64,000 nt of DNA from Deltaproteobacteria bacterium (GCA_030646755.1 JAUSKU010000037.1:1-64000); one strand, 5' to 3'; numbered from the stretch's first letter, positions 7,916 to 16,255 are shown. Made by a program: numbers and translations. The notes: generated by a model not told the origin, from the sequence alone.

Positions 7916-8722
7916 TTGAAAGGTAAAATATTTGTTGTAGGCATAGGTCCCGGAAATGCGGAACATCTCACACAGAGGGCCAGAACTGCATTGTATGAAG
8001 CGGACGTTATTGTTGGATACAAGACCTACATAAACCTCATAAAATGCATCGCAGGCGGCAAGGAGATAGTGTCTACCGGGATGACCCAGGAGGTGGATAG
8101 GTGCAAGGCTGCCATTGAGCTTGCGGAAAAAGGGAAGAAAGTCGCCGTTATATCCAGCGGAGATGCCGGGATATATGGAATGGCTGGACTGATATATGAA
8201 TTGGTAGCCAGTAAGGGGACTGTCCCAGATTTACGGACGGAGCAAAGCGGAGTCGTAGAATCGGGACTGTCCCCATTTTTGACTGTCCACGATATTGAAG
8301 TCATCCCAGGCGTCTCCGCCCTTAACGCCGCCGCCGCAGTCCTTGGCGCACCATTGATGCATGACTTTGCTGCCATATCATTGTCCGACCTTCTTACGCC
8401 GTGGGATCTTATTCAGAAGAGGGTTGAGGCGGCAGCCATGGCCGATTTTGTTATTTGTATATACAATCCCAAGTCATCTGGGAGGGTTGAGCAGATAGGA
8501 GTTGCAAGGGATATAATTTCAAGACACAGAAAGGCGGATACCCCTGTCGGAATCGTAAAAAATGCAATGAGGGATGGGCAGAAGGTTTTAATAACAACCC
8601 TTGCAGATATGCTTAATCATGACATAGACATGCTCACAACGATTATAATCGGCAATTCCACGACATACGTGGTTGACGGTTTGATGGTGACTCCGAGGGG
8701 GTATAATATCAGTCAGGAGTAA
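7916..8722 (+). CDS. cbiH: Cobalt-precorrin-3B C17-methyltransferase CbiH
   Basis: Corrin methylase that methylates C17 and takes part in ring contraction. Motifs are VVGIGPGNAEHLTQRA at the N-terminus, VISSGDAGIYGMAG (about residues 79-92), EVIPGVSALNAAAAVLGAPL and FVICIYNPKS. Start TTG 7916 lies 5 bases after GGGAGG; TTG 7913 is an alternative. An extra 22 residues or so (KGTVPDLRTEQSGVVESG..) sit between YELVAS and DIEVIPGV. They are encoded by a dispersed GGGGACTGTCCC palindrome pair (8214-8277), in frame. No 4Fe-4S extension is present, so this is the short CbiH form. Confidence 0.92.
   Translation: MKGKIFVVGIGPGNAEHLTQRARTALYEADVIVGYKTYINLIKCIAGGKEIVSTGMTQEVDRCKAAIELAEKGKKVAVISSGDAGIYGMAGLIYELVASKGTVPDLRTEQSGVVESGLSPFLTVHDIEVIPGVSALNAAAAVLGAPLMHDFAAISLSDLLTPWDLIQKRVEAAAMADFVICIYNPKSSGRVEQIGVARDIISRHRKADTPVGIVKNAMRDGQKVLITTLADMLNHDIDMLTTIIIGNSTTYVVDGLMVTPRGYNISQE
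8214..8277 (+). repeat. GGGGACTGTCCC inverted-repeat element inside cbiH
   Basis: Begins AAGGGGACTGTCCCAGATTT and ends ATCGGGACTGTCCCCATTTT, with about 30 bp between. Interrupts the otherwise conserved link between two core strands of CbiH in frame. No second copy is obvious in this window, so calling it dispersed rests on recall of similar repeats in other genomes. Confidence 0.65.
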
Positions 8723-8723
8723 G

Positions 8724-9887
8724 ATGCTTATGAAGGTTGCTATTATAGGCGGAGGCCCTGCCGGGGCTGCGGCGGCGATGACGCTTGCGAAGGCCGGGGT
8801 TGAGACATACCTGATAGAGAAAGACCTGAATGGCGATAAGCCTTGCGGTGGTGGAATTCCATCAGGCTCTCTTAAGGAGTTTGACATTCCTGATTATCTT
8901 TTTGAAAGGAAAGTCACGAAGGTTGGGATCGTTGCGCCATCCGGTTATGAGGTAATAGCTGAAGTGAAAAATGGGTATGTCGGGATGGTTGATAGGATGA
9001 AGTTTGACCCCTGGCTTAGGGAGAAAGCTGTTGAGAGTGGGGCAAGGCTTATAGAAGGAGTGTTTACCGGTTTCTCTCAGAAGGAATTAACTCCTCCTCC
9101 CCCCCTCTTTAGTAAAGAGGGGAAAATTGAGATCAATTTTAAGCAGGGAGAAAAGGAAGACTCTATTGAGGTTGATGCGGTAATTGCGGCGGATGGGGTC
9201 AACTCTGCTGTCGCGAAGCAGATAGGGGCTGAGAGGCCACAGGTTTATCTGACGGTGCAGGAAAAGGTGGAGTTAACCGGAGAGACGCAGAAGCTATATG
9301 AGGACCGCTGCGAATTCTGGTATGGAGCCGACATATCCCCGAATTTTTATGGATGGGTTTTTCCAAAGGGCAGTTTTGCGACCATAGGTACCGGCGCCCC
9401 ATATGGTTACGGGAAGTTTATGGATGACTACATGGCAGCCTTTAAAAAACGGCTCGGAGTAAGGTTTGATGGGGCCAAGATACTGAAGAGACAGGCCTTC
9501 CCATTGCCCATGGGGCCGATAAAGAAAAAGGTCTATGGGAATGTCCTTTTGGTGGGAGATGCGGCAGGGACGGTCATGCCTGTGTCCGGCGAGGGGATTT
9601 ATTACGGTATAATGAGCGGGAAGATGGCTGCGGAGGCTGTGATAAAAGGTGATGTTGCTTCTTATGATAGGGAGTGGAAGAGGGTTTACGGTTCCCAGTT
9701 CAGATTGATGTCCCTTCTGTGCCGATGGTTTTACAAAGATGATAAATGGAGGGAGAGGCTTGTCAGGATGCATGATGATAAGGATGCCCAGGAAAGAAGC
9801 CTGGCGCTGTGGCTTGAAAAGGAAAAAAAGTACCCGATTTACAGCATTTACGGGAAGATAGTGAAGAGTCTATTGAAACATTTATAA
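8724..9887 (+). CDS. FAD-dependent geranylgeranyl-reductase-family oxidoreductase
   Basis: Rossmann FAD-binding N-terminus GGGPAGAAAAMTLAKAG (about residues 8-24), the family motif KPCGGGIP, AADGVNSAVAKQIG (about 154-167), and the second FAD motif LVGDAAGTVMPVSGEGI (about 276-292). Known relatives saturate isoprenoid double bonds (ChlP, archaeal GGR). The substrate here is unknown, and no cobalamin step needs such an enzyme. It starts 2 bp after cbiH (ATG 8724 after CAGGAG) and precedes cbiP, so it is transcribed with the pathway. A half-palindrome (9089-9124) inserts TPPPPLFSKEGK in frame at about residues 122-134. Confidence 0.82.
   Translation: MLMKVAIIGGGPAGAAAAMTLAKAGVETYLIEKDLNGDKPCGGGIPSGSLKEFDIPDYLFERKVTKVGIVAPSGYEVIAEVKNGYVGMVDRMKFDPWLREKAVESGARLIEGVFTGFSQKELTPPPPLFSKEGKIEINFKQGEKEDSIEVDAVIAADGVNSAVAKQIGAERPQVYLTVQEKVELTGETQKLYEDRCEFWYGADISPNFYGWVFPKGSFATIGTGAPYGYGKFMDDYMAAFKKRLGVRFDGAKILKRQAFPLPMGPIKKKVYGNVLLVGDAAGTVMPVSGEGIYYGIMSGKMAAEAVIKGDVASYDREWKRVYGSQFRLMSLLCRWFYKDDKWRERLVRMHDDKDAQERSLALWLEKEKKYPIYSIYGKIVKSLLKHL
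9089..9124 (+). repeat. CCCCTC-type palindrome inside the flavoprotein gene
   Basis: AACTCCTCCTCC, then stem CCCCTCTTT-AGT-AAAGAGGGG. Matches the left and central parts of the cbiET element at 4116-4167, down to the LFxKEG peptide it encodes. Confidence 0.82.
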
Positions 9888-9888
9888 A

Positions 9889-10020
9889 TAACCACAAAGA
9901 TACGAAGAACACAAAGAAAACCTTAGACACAGATTTTATCTGTGAAATTCATATGATATCAGTGTGAATCAGTGTCAAAAATAATTTAATACTTTGTGGA
10001 CTTTGTGCCTTTGTGGTGAA
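9889..10020 (+). repeat. CACAAAG intergenic repeat with a second repeat nested inside
   Basis: The outer element is AACCACAAAGATACGAAGAACACAAAG ... ACTTTGTGGACTTTGTGCC TTTGTGGTG, as at 5198-5287. Between its halves (about 9921-9990) lies TTAGACACAGATTTTATCTG..ATCAGTGTGAATCAGTGTC, the family also seen at 1234 and 52955. This indicates one repeat inserting into another. Confidence 0.75.
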
Positions 10021-10035
10021 GCTTTATGGTGGATT

Positions 10036-11619
10036 ATGGCAAAAGCAATAATGATCCAGGGGACCGGCTCTCACGTGGGCAAGAGCATAATAACTGCCGG
10101 ACTTTGCAGGATATTCAGGAACATGGGATATAGAGTGGCCCCGTTTAAAGCCCAGAACATGGCCCTGAATTCCGCTGTGGCCAAGGAAGGCGGAGAGATA
10201 GGACGCGCCCAGGCTATACAGGCGGAGGCCTGCGGGATCGAGCCTTCAATCCACATGAACCCGGTGCTTTTGAAACCCAACAGCGACATGGGTTCCCAGG
10301 TGATAATCCACGGCAAGGTTGTCGGGAATATGAAGGCAAGGGAGTATTATGCCTTCAAGGAAAAGGCATGGGAGGCGGTCTGTGAGAGTTACGAGAGGCT
10401 TTCCATGGAGTTTGACCTTATAGTGATCGAAGGGGCCGGTTCTCCAGCGGAAGTAAACCTGAAGGAGAACGACATTGTAAATATGAAGGTGGCTGAGATG
10501 GCAAATGCCCCGGTCATTCTTGTTTCAGACATAGACAGGGGCGGGGTCTTTGCATCTCTGATCGGAACGATGGAGCTACTGACGCCATCCGAAAGGAAGA
10601 TGGTCTGCGGTTTTATAATAAATAAGTTCAGGGGAGATAAGACTCTGCTTGAGCCGGGCCTTGAATTCATTGAAAAGAGGACCGGCGTTCCTATCCTTGG
10701 AGTTGTCCCTTATTTTATGGATATGGGAATAGGGGAGGAGGACAGTGTCGGCCTGGGGAAAAGAGAGGTCAGGGGTCAGGGGTCAGGGGTCAGTAGGGTG
10801 GGCTGTGCCCAACAGATAAAGATCGGCATTATCCGGCTGTCGCATATATCGAACTACACCGATTTTGATCCACTTCAAAGAGAACCTGATGTTCAGCTTA
10901 GCTATATCCAGAGGCCGGAAGAGTTGGCCGGTCTTGACGTAGTAATTATTCCCGGCAGCAAGAACACTATAGATGACCTTATACTTCTAAAGAAGATTGG
11001 GTTTGCAGAGGCTATTAGGGGGCATTACAAAAGGAGAGGTCGTGTTGTCGGCATCTGCGGTGGGTATCAAATCCTCGGCATTAAGGTTTCAGACCCATAT
11101 GGGGTTGAGACTGAAGGGACTTCGGAAGATGGCCTGGAGCTCCTTCAGGTAGAAACAATTTTACTAAAAGACAAAATAACCGCAAATGTTGAGGCCATCC
11201 CTCATCCCCCATCCCTCATCCCTCATCCCTTGCTCAGGGGTTATGAAATTCATATGGGCGAATCCAAACTTACTGGGGATGCGGAGCCGCTTTTTGTTAT
11301 TAAAAAAAGAAACGGCGATGCTGTTGAAATACCTGACGGCGCTGTAACAAAAGACGGCAGGTGCTGGGGAACATATATTCATGGCATATTTGACAATGAT
11401 CATTTCAGGAAAGAATTCCTAAATAGTATTAGAAAGGAAAAAAGTTTTGCTCCCCTTGATATTAAAGTCGGAATAGAAAATGTATATGACAATTTGGCCC
11501 ATTTGTTAGATAGTAACCTTGATATTTTCAAGATGATGGGATTCGCCGGACTAACTAACACACCGGGGCGTGTACGCCTATCAACAGTTAAAGAAAATGC
11601 CTGGAGTAAAACTGCATAA
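10036..11619 (+). CDS. cbiP: Cobyric acid synthase CbiP (CobQ)
   Basis: ATP- and glutamine-dependent amidation of the b, d, e and g carboxylates of adenosyl-cobyrinic acid diamide. The N-terminal dethiobiotin-synthetase-like domain has GTGSHVGKS (about residues 8-16) and LVSDIDRGGVFAS. The C-terminal triad-type glutaminase domain has IPGSKNTIDDL, the nucleophile motif GICGGYQILG and GYEIHMG. ATG 10036 is chosen because the protein then begins with the P-loop strand, as in relatives. Two repeat-derived insertions: heptamers plus a REP-like palindrome (10763-10813) encode VRGQGSGVSRVGCAQQ between the two domains, and ATCCCTC heptamers (11197-11231) encode IPHPPSLIPHP just before GYEIHMG. Confidence 0.93.
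   Translation: MAKAIMIQGTGSHVGKSIITAGLCRIFRNMGYRVAPFKAQNMALNSAVAKEGGEIGRAQAIQAEACGIEPSIHMNPVLLKPNSDMGSQVIIHGKVVGNMKAREYYAFKEKAWEAVCESYERLSMEFDLIVIEGAGSPAEVNLKENDIVNMKVAEMANAPVILVSDIDRGGVFASLIGTMELLTPSERKMVCGFIINKFRGDKTLLEPGLEFIEKRTGVPILGVVPYFMDMGIGEEDSVGLGKREVRGQGSGVSRVGCAQQIKIGIIRLSHISNYTDFDPLQREPDVQLSYIQRPEELAGLDVVIIPGSKNTIDDLILLKKIGFAEAIRGHYKRRGRVVGICGGYQILGIKVSDPYGVETEGTSEDGLELLQVETILLKDKITANVEAIPHPPSLIPHPLLRGYEIHMGESKLTGDAEPLFVIKKRNGDAVEIPDGAVTKDGRCWGTYIHGIFDNDHFRKEFLNSIRKEKSFAPLDIKVGIENVYDNLAHLLDSNLDIFKMMGFAGLTNTPGRVRLSTVKENAWSKTA
10763..10813 (+). repeat. Heptamer array fused to a REP-like palindrome inside cbiP
   Basis: GAGAGGT, then CAGGGGT x3 (10770-10790), then CAG, then TAGGGTGGGCTGTGCCCA with the last bases changed (AAC for ACC). 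In frame in the inter-domain linker. The same pairing of heptamers then TAGGG palindrome is seen at 62535 and 18274. Confidence 0.87.
11197..11231 (+). repeat. ATCCCTC heptamer array inside cbiP
   Basis: ATCCCTC, ATCCCCC, ATCCCTC, ATCCCTC, ATCCCTT; 35 bp, in frame, encoding a Pro/His-rich loop before the conserved GYEIHMG motif. Confidence 0.87.
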
Positions 11620-12374
11620 TGTTCCTTTTTAAAAAAATAGTGATGCCGTTTATTTTACCACCCGGAATATTCATAATTTTGCTTATAGGTTCCGGTATAT
11701 GGTACTTGTTTAAAGGTTACCGGAAGGCCGGCATAATTAACTGTATAATCGGTATGCTGATGTGCCTTGTTTCTCTATCTCCTTTTTCTAATTACTTGTT
11801 TAGTGGGCTCGAATCCGCTTTTGATATGCCAGAGAATCCCCAGGGAGATGTGATAATCCTTTTGGGCGGCGGGATATATGATGAATCTCCCGATTTTTCC
11901 GGTATCGGTATTCCAACGGAGGATATGACCACGAGAATCGTCACTGCCATCAGGCTTCAGAAGAAACTTGAGATTCCCATAATTATTTCGACCGGTAAAG
12001 TTTTTAAGCACAGGAAGTCGGAGGCCCCTATCGTAAGACGTTTTCTCATTGACCTCGGGGTGCCGTCTGACAAAGTCATCATGGAGGATAAAAGCAGGGA
12101 CACTATTGAAAATGCGAAATATTCAACGGATATATGTAAGAAGAGCGGATTTGAAAAACCGATTTTAGTGACGTCTGCATACCACATGAGACGAGCAGTG
12201 ATGAGCTTTGAAAAAACAGGTCTCAAAGTATTACCTTTCCCTGTAGGGTTCAGAACATGGCAGGGCATGAAGTACGGCTGGGACGATTACATGCCCAGTC
12301 TTGGCGCTTTTGATAAGACCTGCACTGCCATGCGTGAATATTTAGGGCTTATATTTTACAAGCGTGCATATTGA
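11619..12374 (+). CDS. YdcF/ElyC-like membrane protein (DUF218 domain)
   Basis: Two N-terminal membrane helices (about residues 8-25 and 35-55) precede a DUF218 domain with VIILLGGG (about 78-85), the STGK strand, ESPDF and TSAYHMRRAVMSF (about 185-197). ElyC/SanA-type relatives take part in envelope or undecaprenyl-carrier functions in E. coli; the biochemical activity is not established. Its ATG shares one base with the cbiP stop (TAATG), so it belongs to the operon although it has no known corrinoid role. Confidence 0.82.
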   Translation: MFLFKKIVMPFILPPGIFIILLIGSGIWYLFKGYRKAGIINCIIGMLMCLVSLSPFSNYLFSGLESAFDMPENPQGDVIILLGGGIYDESPDFSGIGIPTEDMTTRIVTAIRLQKKLEIPIIISTGKVFKHRKSEAPIVRRFLIDLGVPSDKVIMEDKSRDTIENAKYSTDICKKSGFEKPILVTSAYHMRRAVMSFEKTGLKVLPFPVGFRTWQGMKYGWDDYMPSLGAFDKTCTAMREYLGLIFYKRAY

Positions 12375-12418
12375 TTTCGGAGGGTTTAGCCGGGCGTGGA
12401 ACAGATGGGTAAGCCAAA

Positions 12419-13054
12419 ATGACAAACTTAGATCTTTCACTTAAGCTGGCAAAGGAGAATTTTGCCCAGAAAGACCCCCAAGATATGGCTTACAGGGCCG
12501 GGGGGGATTTTGAGCAGGTCAACTGCGGTAACTCCCTGATCTCGGTGAAGCTCTTCGGGCAGGAGTATACCCTGGTTCATCCTGAAGGAGGGATAGAGTT
12601 CCCTAACCATCCCCAAGTAAGTATCATATCCCACATCCTGTTGCTTCATTATTTCACAAATGCCATGGGAAGCCCGTTATCAGGTGAGCTGGTGGCTTAC
12701 AAGGACATCCCAGGCGGAGATAAATACTTCTCTGTGTTTAAAAAGCGTGTGGAGATGCCTGTCATCAACGCTTACGGTAATAACCCGGAGGGATTTGCCG
12801 AGGCATGCATGGGGTTGGGGGGAGAAGAGGTCAAGATGGGTGACATCGCCTTCCGTTTCCAGGCGTTTCCGAGGGTCCCGATTACTTATATCTATTGGAA
12901 GAGGGATGAGGAGTTTCCCGCCTCCCTTCAGGTCCTTTTTGATTCGTCCATCAGATATAACCTGCCCCTGGAGGATATTGTCTACCTCTCTGAGATGCTT
13001 TCGTGGAAACTTGTGAGGTTTATTGGGAAAGGAGTAAAGTATGAAGAATCCTGA
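12419..13054 (+). CDS. DUF3786 domain protein
   Basis: 211 residues, cytoplasmic, no membrane segment. Recognised as DUF3786-like from the overall pattern: LAKENFAQKDP at the N-terminus, an ISVKLFGQEYTLVHP block, LLHYFTNAMG near the middle, and a second half with YIYWKRDEEFPASLQVLFD. The family is common in anaerobes, often near corrinoid or methyl-transfer genes, but no activity is known to me. The ATG lies 44 bases after the YdcF-like gene, and the gene overlaps the next one by 14 bp. Confidence 0.7.
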   Translation: MTNLDLSLKLAKENFAQKDPQDMAYRAGGDFEQVNCGNSLISVKLFGQEYTLVHPEGGIEFPNHPQVSIISHILLLHYFTNAMGSPLSGELVAYKDIPGGDKYFSVFKKRVEMPVINAYGNNPEGFAEACMGLGGEEVKMGDIAFRFQAFPRVPITYIYWKRDEEFPASLQVLFDSSIRYNLPLEDIVYLSEMLSWKLVRFIGKGVKYEES

Positions 13055-14033
13055 AAAACCTTTCTTAAAACGTCTGCTAATACCATCATTATTAATTATT
13101 TTTTTTGGGGCCGGTCTGGCCTGTGGGTGGTTGTTAAAGGGCAATAAACCTGAAGCAACCGAGCTCCACGAGGGGCAGTATGAGTTTATTAACCCATTGC
13201 TTGAATGTGAGGGCAGTAAGGAAATAATAAGCAGGGAGCTCTTATCATTTAAGGACAAGCTGGAGGATTTGATCCATAAAGAGGTTGAGGCGAAGAGGAT
13301 CAATTTTGCGTCGATATATTTCAGAGACCTGAACAATGGTCCATGGATAGGGATAAACGAAAAAGAACGTTTTCTGCCAGGCAGCCTGCTGAAGGTCCCG
13401 GTCATGATGGCATATCTAAAAAAGGCCGAGTCGACCCCTTCCATCCTTACAAAAAAGATCAAATATGAAGGCAATACCCCTTCAACAGGACAGTTTGTGC
13501 AGCCGGCCTTAAGGTTGGAGAAGGGGGGATCTTATACGGTCGAAGAGCTTATCTATAGAATGATTGTCTATTCTGACAATGACGCACAATACCTGCTACA
13601 GGTGAATGACGAAGAAGACCTTTACGGGAAGGTTTTCGCAGACTTGAATATTCAATTGCCATACGGAGTCTCTTCTTATAGGATTAGCGTAAAGAAATAC
13701 TCCTCATTTTTCAGAATCCTCTTTAATTCGTCTTACCTGAATAATGAAATGTCAAATAAAGCGCTTAAACTCCTTAGCCAAGCGGACTTCAAAGAAGGCC
13801 TGGTCGCCGGGGTGCCGCCTGGGGTGCCTACTGCCCAGAAGTTTGGTGAGAGCAAATCCGAAGATGGTCAGAGACAGTTTCATGACTGTGGAATAGTCTA
13901 TTACCCAAGCCATCCATACCTGTTGTGCGTAATGACGAAAGGAAATGACTACAGCACCTTCGCGCCTGTAATCAAGAGTGTCTCTGAATTGGTTTTTGAA
14001 GAGGTTGATATTCAGATGCGCAAGGTAAGATAG
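13041..14033 (+). CDS. Membrane-anchored class A beta-lactamase-like serine hydrolase
   Basis: One N-terminal membrane helix (about residues 12-30; LIIFFGAGLACGW), then a periplasmic domain with the active-site SxxK motif GSLLKVP (about 113-119) and the SDN motif VYSDNDAQYL (about 175-184). The usual KTG triad appears as QKFGES, so the third motif is altered. This fits the beta-lactamase2 family of penicillin-binding-like hydrolases better than a resistance enzyme. Target unknown; peptidoglycan-related work is an inference. ATG 13041 with GGAG upstream overlaps the DUF3786 gene. Confidence 0.78.
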   Translation: MKNPEKPFLKRLLIPSLLIIFFGAGLACGWLLKGNKPEATELHEGQYEFINPLLECEGSKEIISRELLSFKDKLEDLIHKEVEAKRINFASIYFRDLNNGPWIGINEKERFLPGSLLKVPVMMAYLKKAESTPSILTKKIKYEGNTPSTGQFVQPALRLEKGGSYTVEELIYRMIVYSDNDAQYLLQVNDEEDLYGKVFADLNIQLPYGVSSYRISVKKYSSFFRILFNSSYLNNEMSNKALKLLSQADFKEGLVAGVPPGVPTAQKFGESKSEDGQRQFHDCGIVYYPSHPYLLCVMTKGNDYSTFAPVIKSVSELVFEEVDIQMRKVR

Positions 14034-14040
14034 CCTTTAT

Positions 14041-15021
14041 ATGAACTTCTTACATTTTGATTCAAGCATCATATTCTTTGCCTTCCTCCTCGATCTGCTC
14101 CTGGGTGATCCCAGATGGTTTCCGCATCCGGTTGTTATAATTGGGAGAGGTATATCTTTAGGAGAGACAATATTAAGGAGGTTTGCAAAGGTCAAGACTG
14201 CGGAAATTCTTGCAGGTATGATATTGGCAGTCATAATTCCTGTTTCTGCCTTTGTTGCAGTTGATTTTATAATCAAATTGACATCCCATATCCATCATTG
14301 GGCTGGCTGGTTTGCTGCCGTTTTATTAGGGTATACAACTATTGCGGCAAAGTCCCTCTATGCAGAAAGTCGGAAGGTTGCCAAGCGCCTTTCTGTCGGT
14401 GATATTCAAGGTGCAAGGAAAGAGCTGTCTTATCTCGTTGGGCGAGATACTCAAAACCTTGATGGAAGAGAGATCGTAAGGGGTTTAGTAGAGACGGTTG
14501 CAGAAAATACATCCGACGGAGTTATTGCTCCTCTCTTCTATCTGGCCATAGGAGGGCCACCGCTGGCGATGGCATATAAGGCCGTGAATACCCTCGATTC
14601 AATGGTTGGATACAAGAACGAAAGGTATCTCTATTTTGGCAGGGCATCAGCAAGACTTGATGACCTTGTCAACTACATCCCTGCAAGATTAACCGCCCTC
14701 CTGATTGCATTCGCTGCATTTGTATTGCGCAAAGACTGGAGAGGTGCTTGGAAAATAATGTTAAGGGACCGCAGGAACCATCCAAGTCCTAACTCCGGAT
14801 ATCCTGAGGCTGCTGTAGCGGGAGCCCTCGGAAGGAGGCTTGGAGGGCTTTCATATTACGGCGGAGTGCCAAGCAATAAGCCTTTTATTGGTGATGAACA
14901 TGGAGAATTTCAGGTTATAGATGTGAAAGATGCCGGGAGGCTGATGATAACCTCATCGATATTGATGGTATTGCTTTCTATATTAATTATAGCGGTTTTG
15001 GGGCAGAGATGCGTAAACTAA
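14041..15021 (+). CDS. cbiB: Adenosylcobinamide-phosphate synthase CbiB
   Basis: Membrane enzyme that attaches aminopropanol phosphate to cobyric acid. 326 residues with several helices. Conserved blocks are LLGDPRWFPHPVVIIG (about residues 20-35), VGRDTQNLDGREIVRGLVE (about 133-151), NTSDGVIAPLFYLAIGG, LDSMVGYKNERY and RNHPSPNSGYPEAAVAGALG (about 244-263). It begins 7 bp after the serine-hydrolase gene and overlaps the next gene by 13 bp. Its product uses the (R)-1-aminopropanol phosphate that the next gene probably makes. Confidence 0.94.
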   Translation: MNFLHFDSSIIFFAFLLDLLLGDPRWFPHPVVIIGRGISLGETILRRFAKVKTAEILAGMILAVIIPVSAFVAVDFIIKLTSHIHHWAGWFAAVLLGYTTIAAKSLYAESRKVAKRLSVGDIQGARKELSYLVGRDTQNLDGREIVRGLVETVAENTSDGVIAPLFYLAIGGPPLAMAYKAVNTLDSMVGYKNERYLYFGRASARLDDLVNYIPARLTALLIAFAAFVLRKDWRGAWKIMLRDRRNHPSPNSGYPEAAVAGALGRRLGGLSYYGGVPSNKPFIGDEHGEFQVIDVKDAGRLMITSSILMVLLSILIIAVLGQRCVN

Positions 15022-16088
15022 ACCACACCCACGGCGGGAATATTACCGAGATTTCAAAGAGGTATGACCTAAGAGCTGAAGATGTAATAGATTTCAGCGC
15101 CAGTATAAACCCTCTTGAGATGTCTAAGAAAGCCCGTCAGATAGTTATCGACGGCCTTGATTCAGTTTTACATTATCCTGAACAGTTTGCCGAAACACTT
15201 ACTTCTCAAATTTCTGATTTTCATGGGATACCGGAAGAATGTATCCTTGCAGGTAACGGTTCTACGGAGCTCATCTACCTGATACCGAGGGTATTTAAAC
15301 CAAAGAAGGCCTTAATGGTTATTCCGACCTTTAGCGAATACAGAAGTGCCTTGGAGCTTGTTGGATGTAATACTGATACATTTCTGCTGTCGGAAGAGAA
15401 CGGCTTCAAGCTGGAAGTGGAGAGACTTATTGGTGCCCTTGAAGGCAAGTACGACATCTTGTACATCTGCAATCCTGGGAACCCTACTGGAGCATTAGTT
15501 TCTAAGGATGCTATCCTTGAAATAGTTGATAAGGCCTCAAACTACGGCACGCTATCTATAGTGGATGAGGCGTTTATCGATTTTGTAGAAGACGAGTCTG
15601 TCAAAAAAGCCGCAATAGAAAGGCCTAACCTGATAGTGCTTCGGTCCATGACAAAATTTTTCGGCATCCCAGGAATGAGGGTAGGGTTTGCAATAAGCAG
15701 TAAAGAGAATATCGACAGGATGATGGTGTACAAGGAGCCCTGGAGCATCAATTCACTGGGGAGTATTGCAGCCATTGAAAGCTTAAAGGACACTGGATAT
15801 ATGGAAGAGAGCAGGAGGTTTGTTGAAAAAGAGCGGGACCATCTGTTTTCCAGTTTGGCAGATATCCGGTGGCTTAAACCATTCCCTTCTGTTGCGAATT
15901 ATATCCTTGCAAGGATTAAAAATGGTGGTCTGGATGCGGATATGCTGTTTGACATACTGGCAAAGAAAGGCCTTCTCATAAGGTCCTGCACCTCCTTTGA
16001 GGGCCTTGGAAACAGGTTTTTCAGGGTTGCGGTAAGAAAAAGAGAGGAGAATGAGAGGCTGGCCAATGGTTTAAGGCAGGTGCAATAA
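15009..16088 (+). CDS. cobD: Threonine-phosphate decarboxylase CobD-like, PLP-dependent aminotransferase fold
   Basis: Fold-type I PLP enzyme related to histidinol-phosphate aminotransferase. Seen: HGGNITEISKRYDL and DFSASINPLEMS at the N-terminus, AGNGSTELIYLIPR (about residues 80-93), CNPGNPTG (about 154-161), VDEAFIDF, and the PLP lysine in LRSMTKFFGIPGMRVGF (about 211-227). The DFSASINPL opening is characteristic of CobD rather than HisC, and the position beside cbiB supports the making of aminopropanol phosphate. A HisC-like role cannot be fully excluded. The gene closes the cobalamin locus. Confidence 0.9.
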   Translation: MRKLNHTHGGNITEISKRYDLRAEDVIDFSASINPLEMSKKARQIVIDGLDSVLHYPEQFAETLTSQISDFHGIPEECILAGNGSTELIYLIPRVFKPKKALMVIPTFSEYRSALELVGCNTDTFLLSEENGFKLEVERLIGALEGKYDILYICNPGNPTGALVSKDAILEIVDKASNYGTLSIVDEAFIDFVEDESVKKAAIERPNLIVLRSMTKFFGIPGMRVGFAISSKENIDRMMVYKEPWSINSLGSIAAIESLKDTGYMEESRRFVEKERDHLFSSLADIRWLKPFPSVANYILARIKNGGLDADMLFDILAKKGLLIRSCTSFEGLGNRFFRVAVRKREENERLANGLRQVQ

Positions 16089-16255
16089 AAAAACTTCCCA
16101 AGAGTAGGAAAATATGGTAACCTCTTCCATCGTTCCATAAATGTATGTATTTACCGCAGAGACGCAAAGAATTAAAGGTTTTCAAAAATCTGTTCTTATC
16201 TCTCCTTCCTTTGCTAATCTGCGAAACCTGAACACACTTATATCAAGAGGTTATA

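Noticed and set aside
13041..14033. Antibiotic-resistance beta-lactamase
   Set aside because: SxxK and SDN are present, but the KTG triad is altered and the protein is membrane-anchored in a biosynthetic operon, so a cell-wall-type hydrolase fits better.
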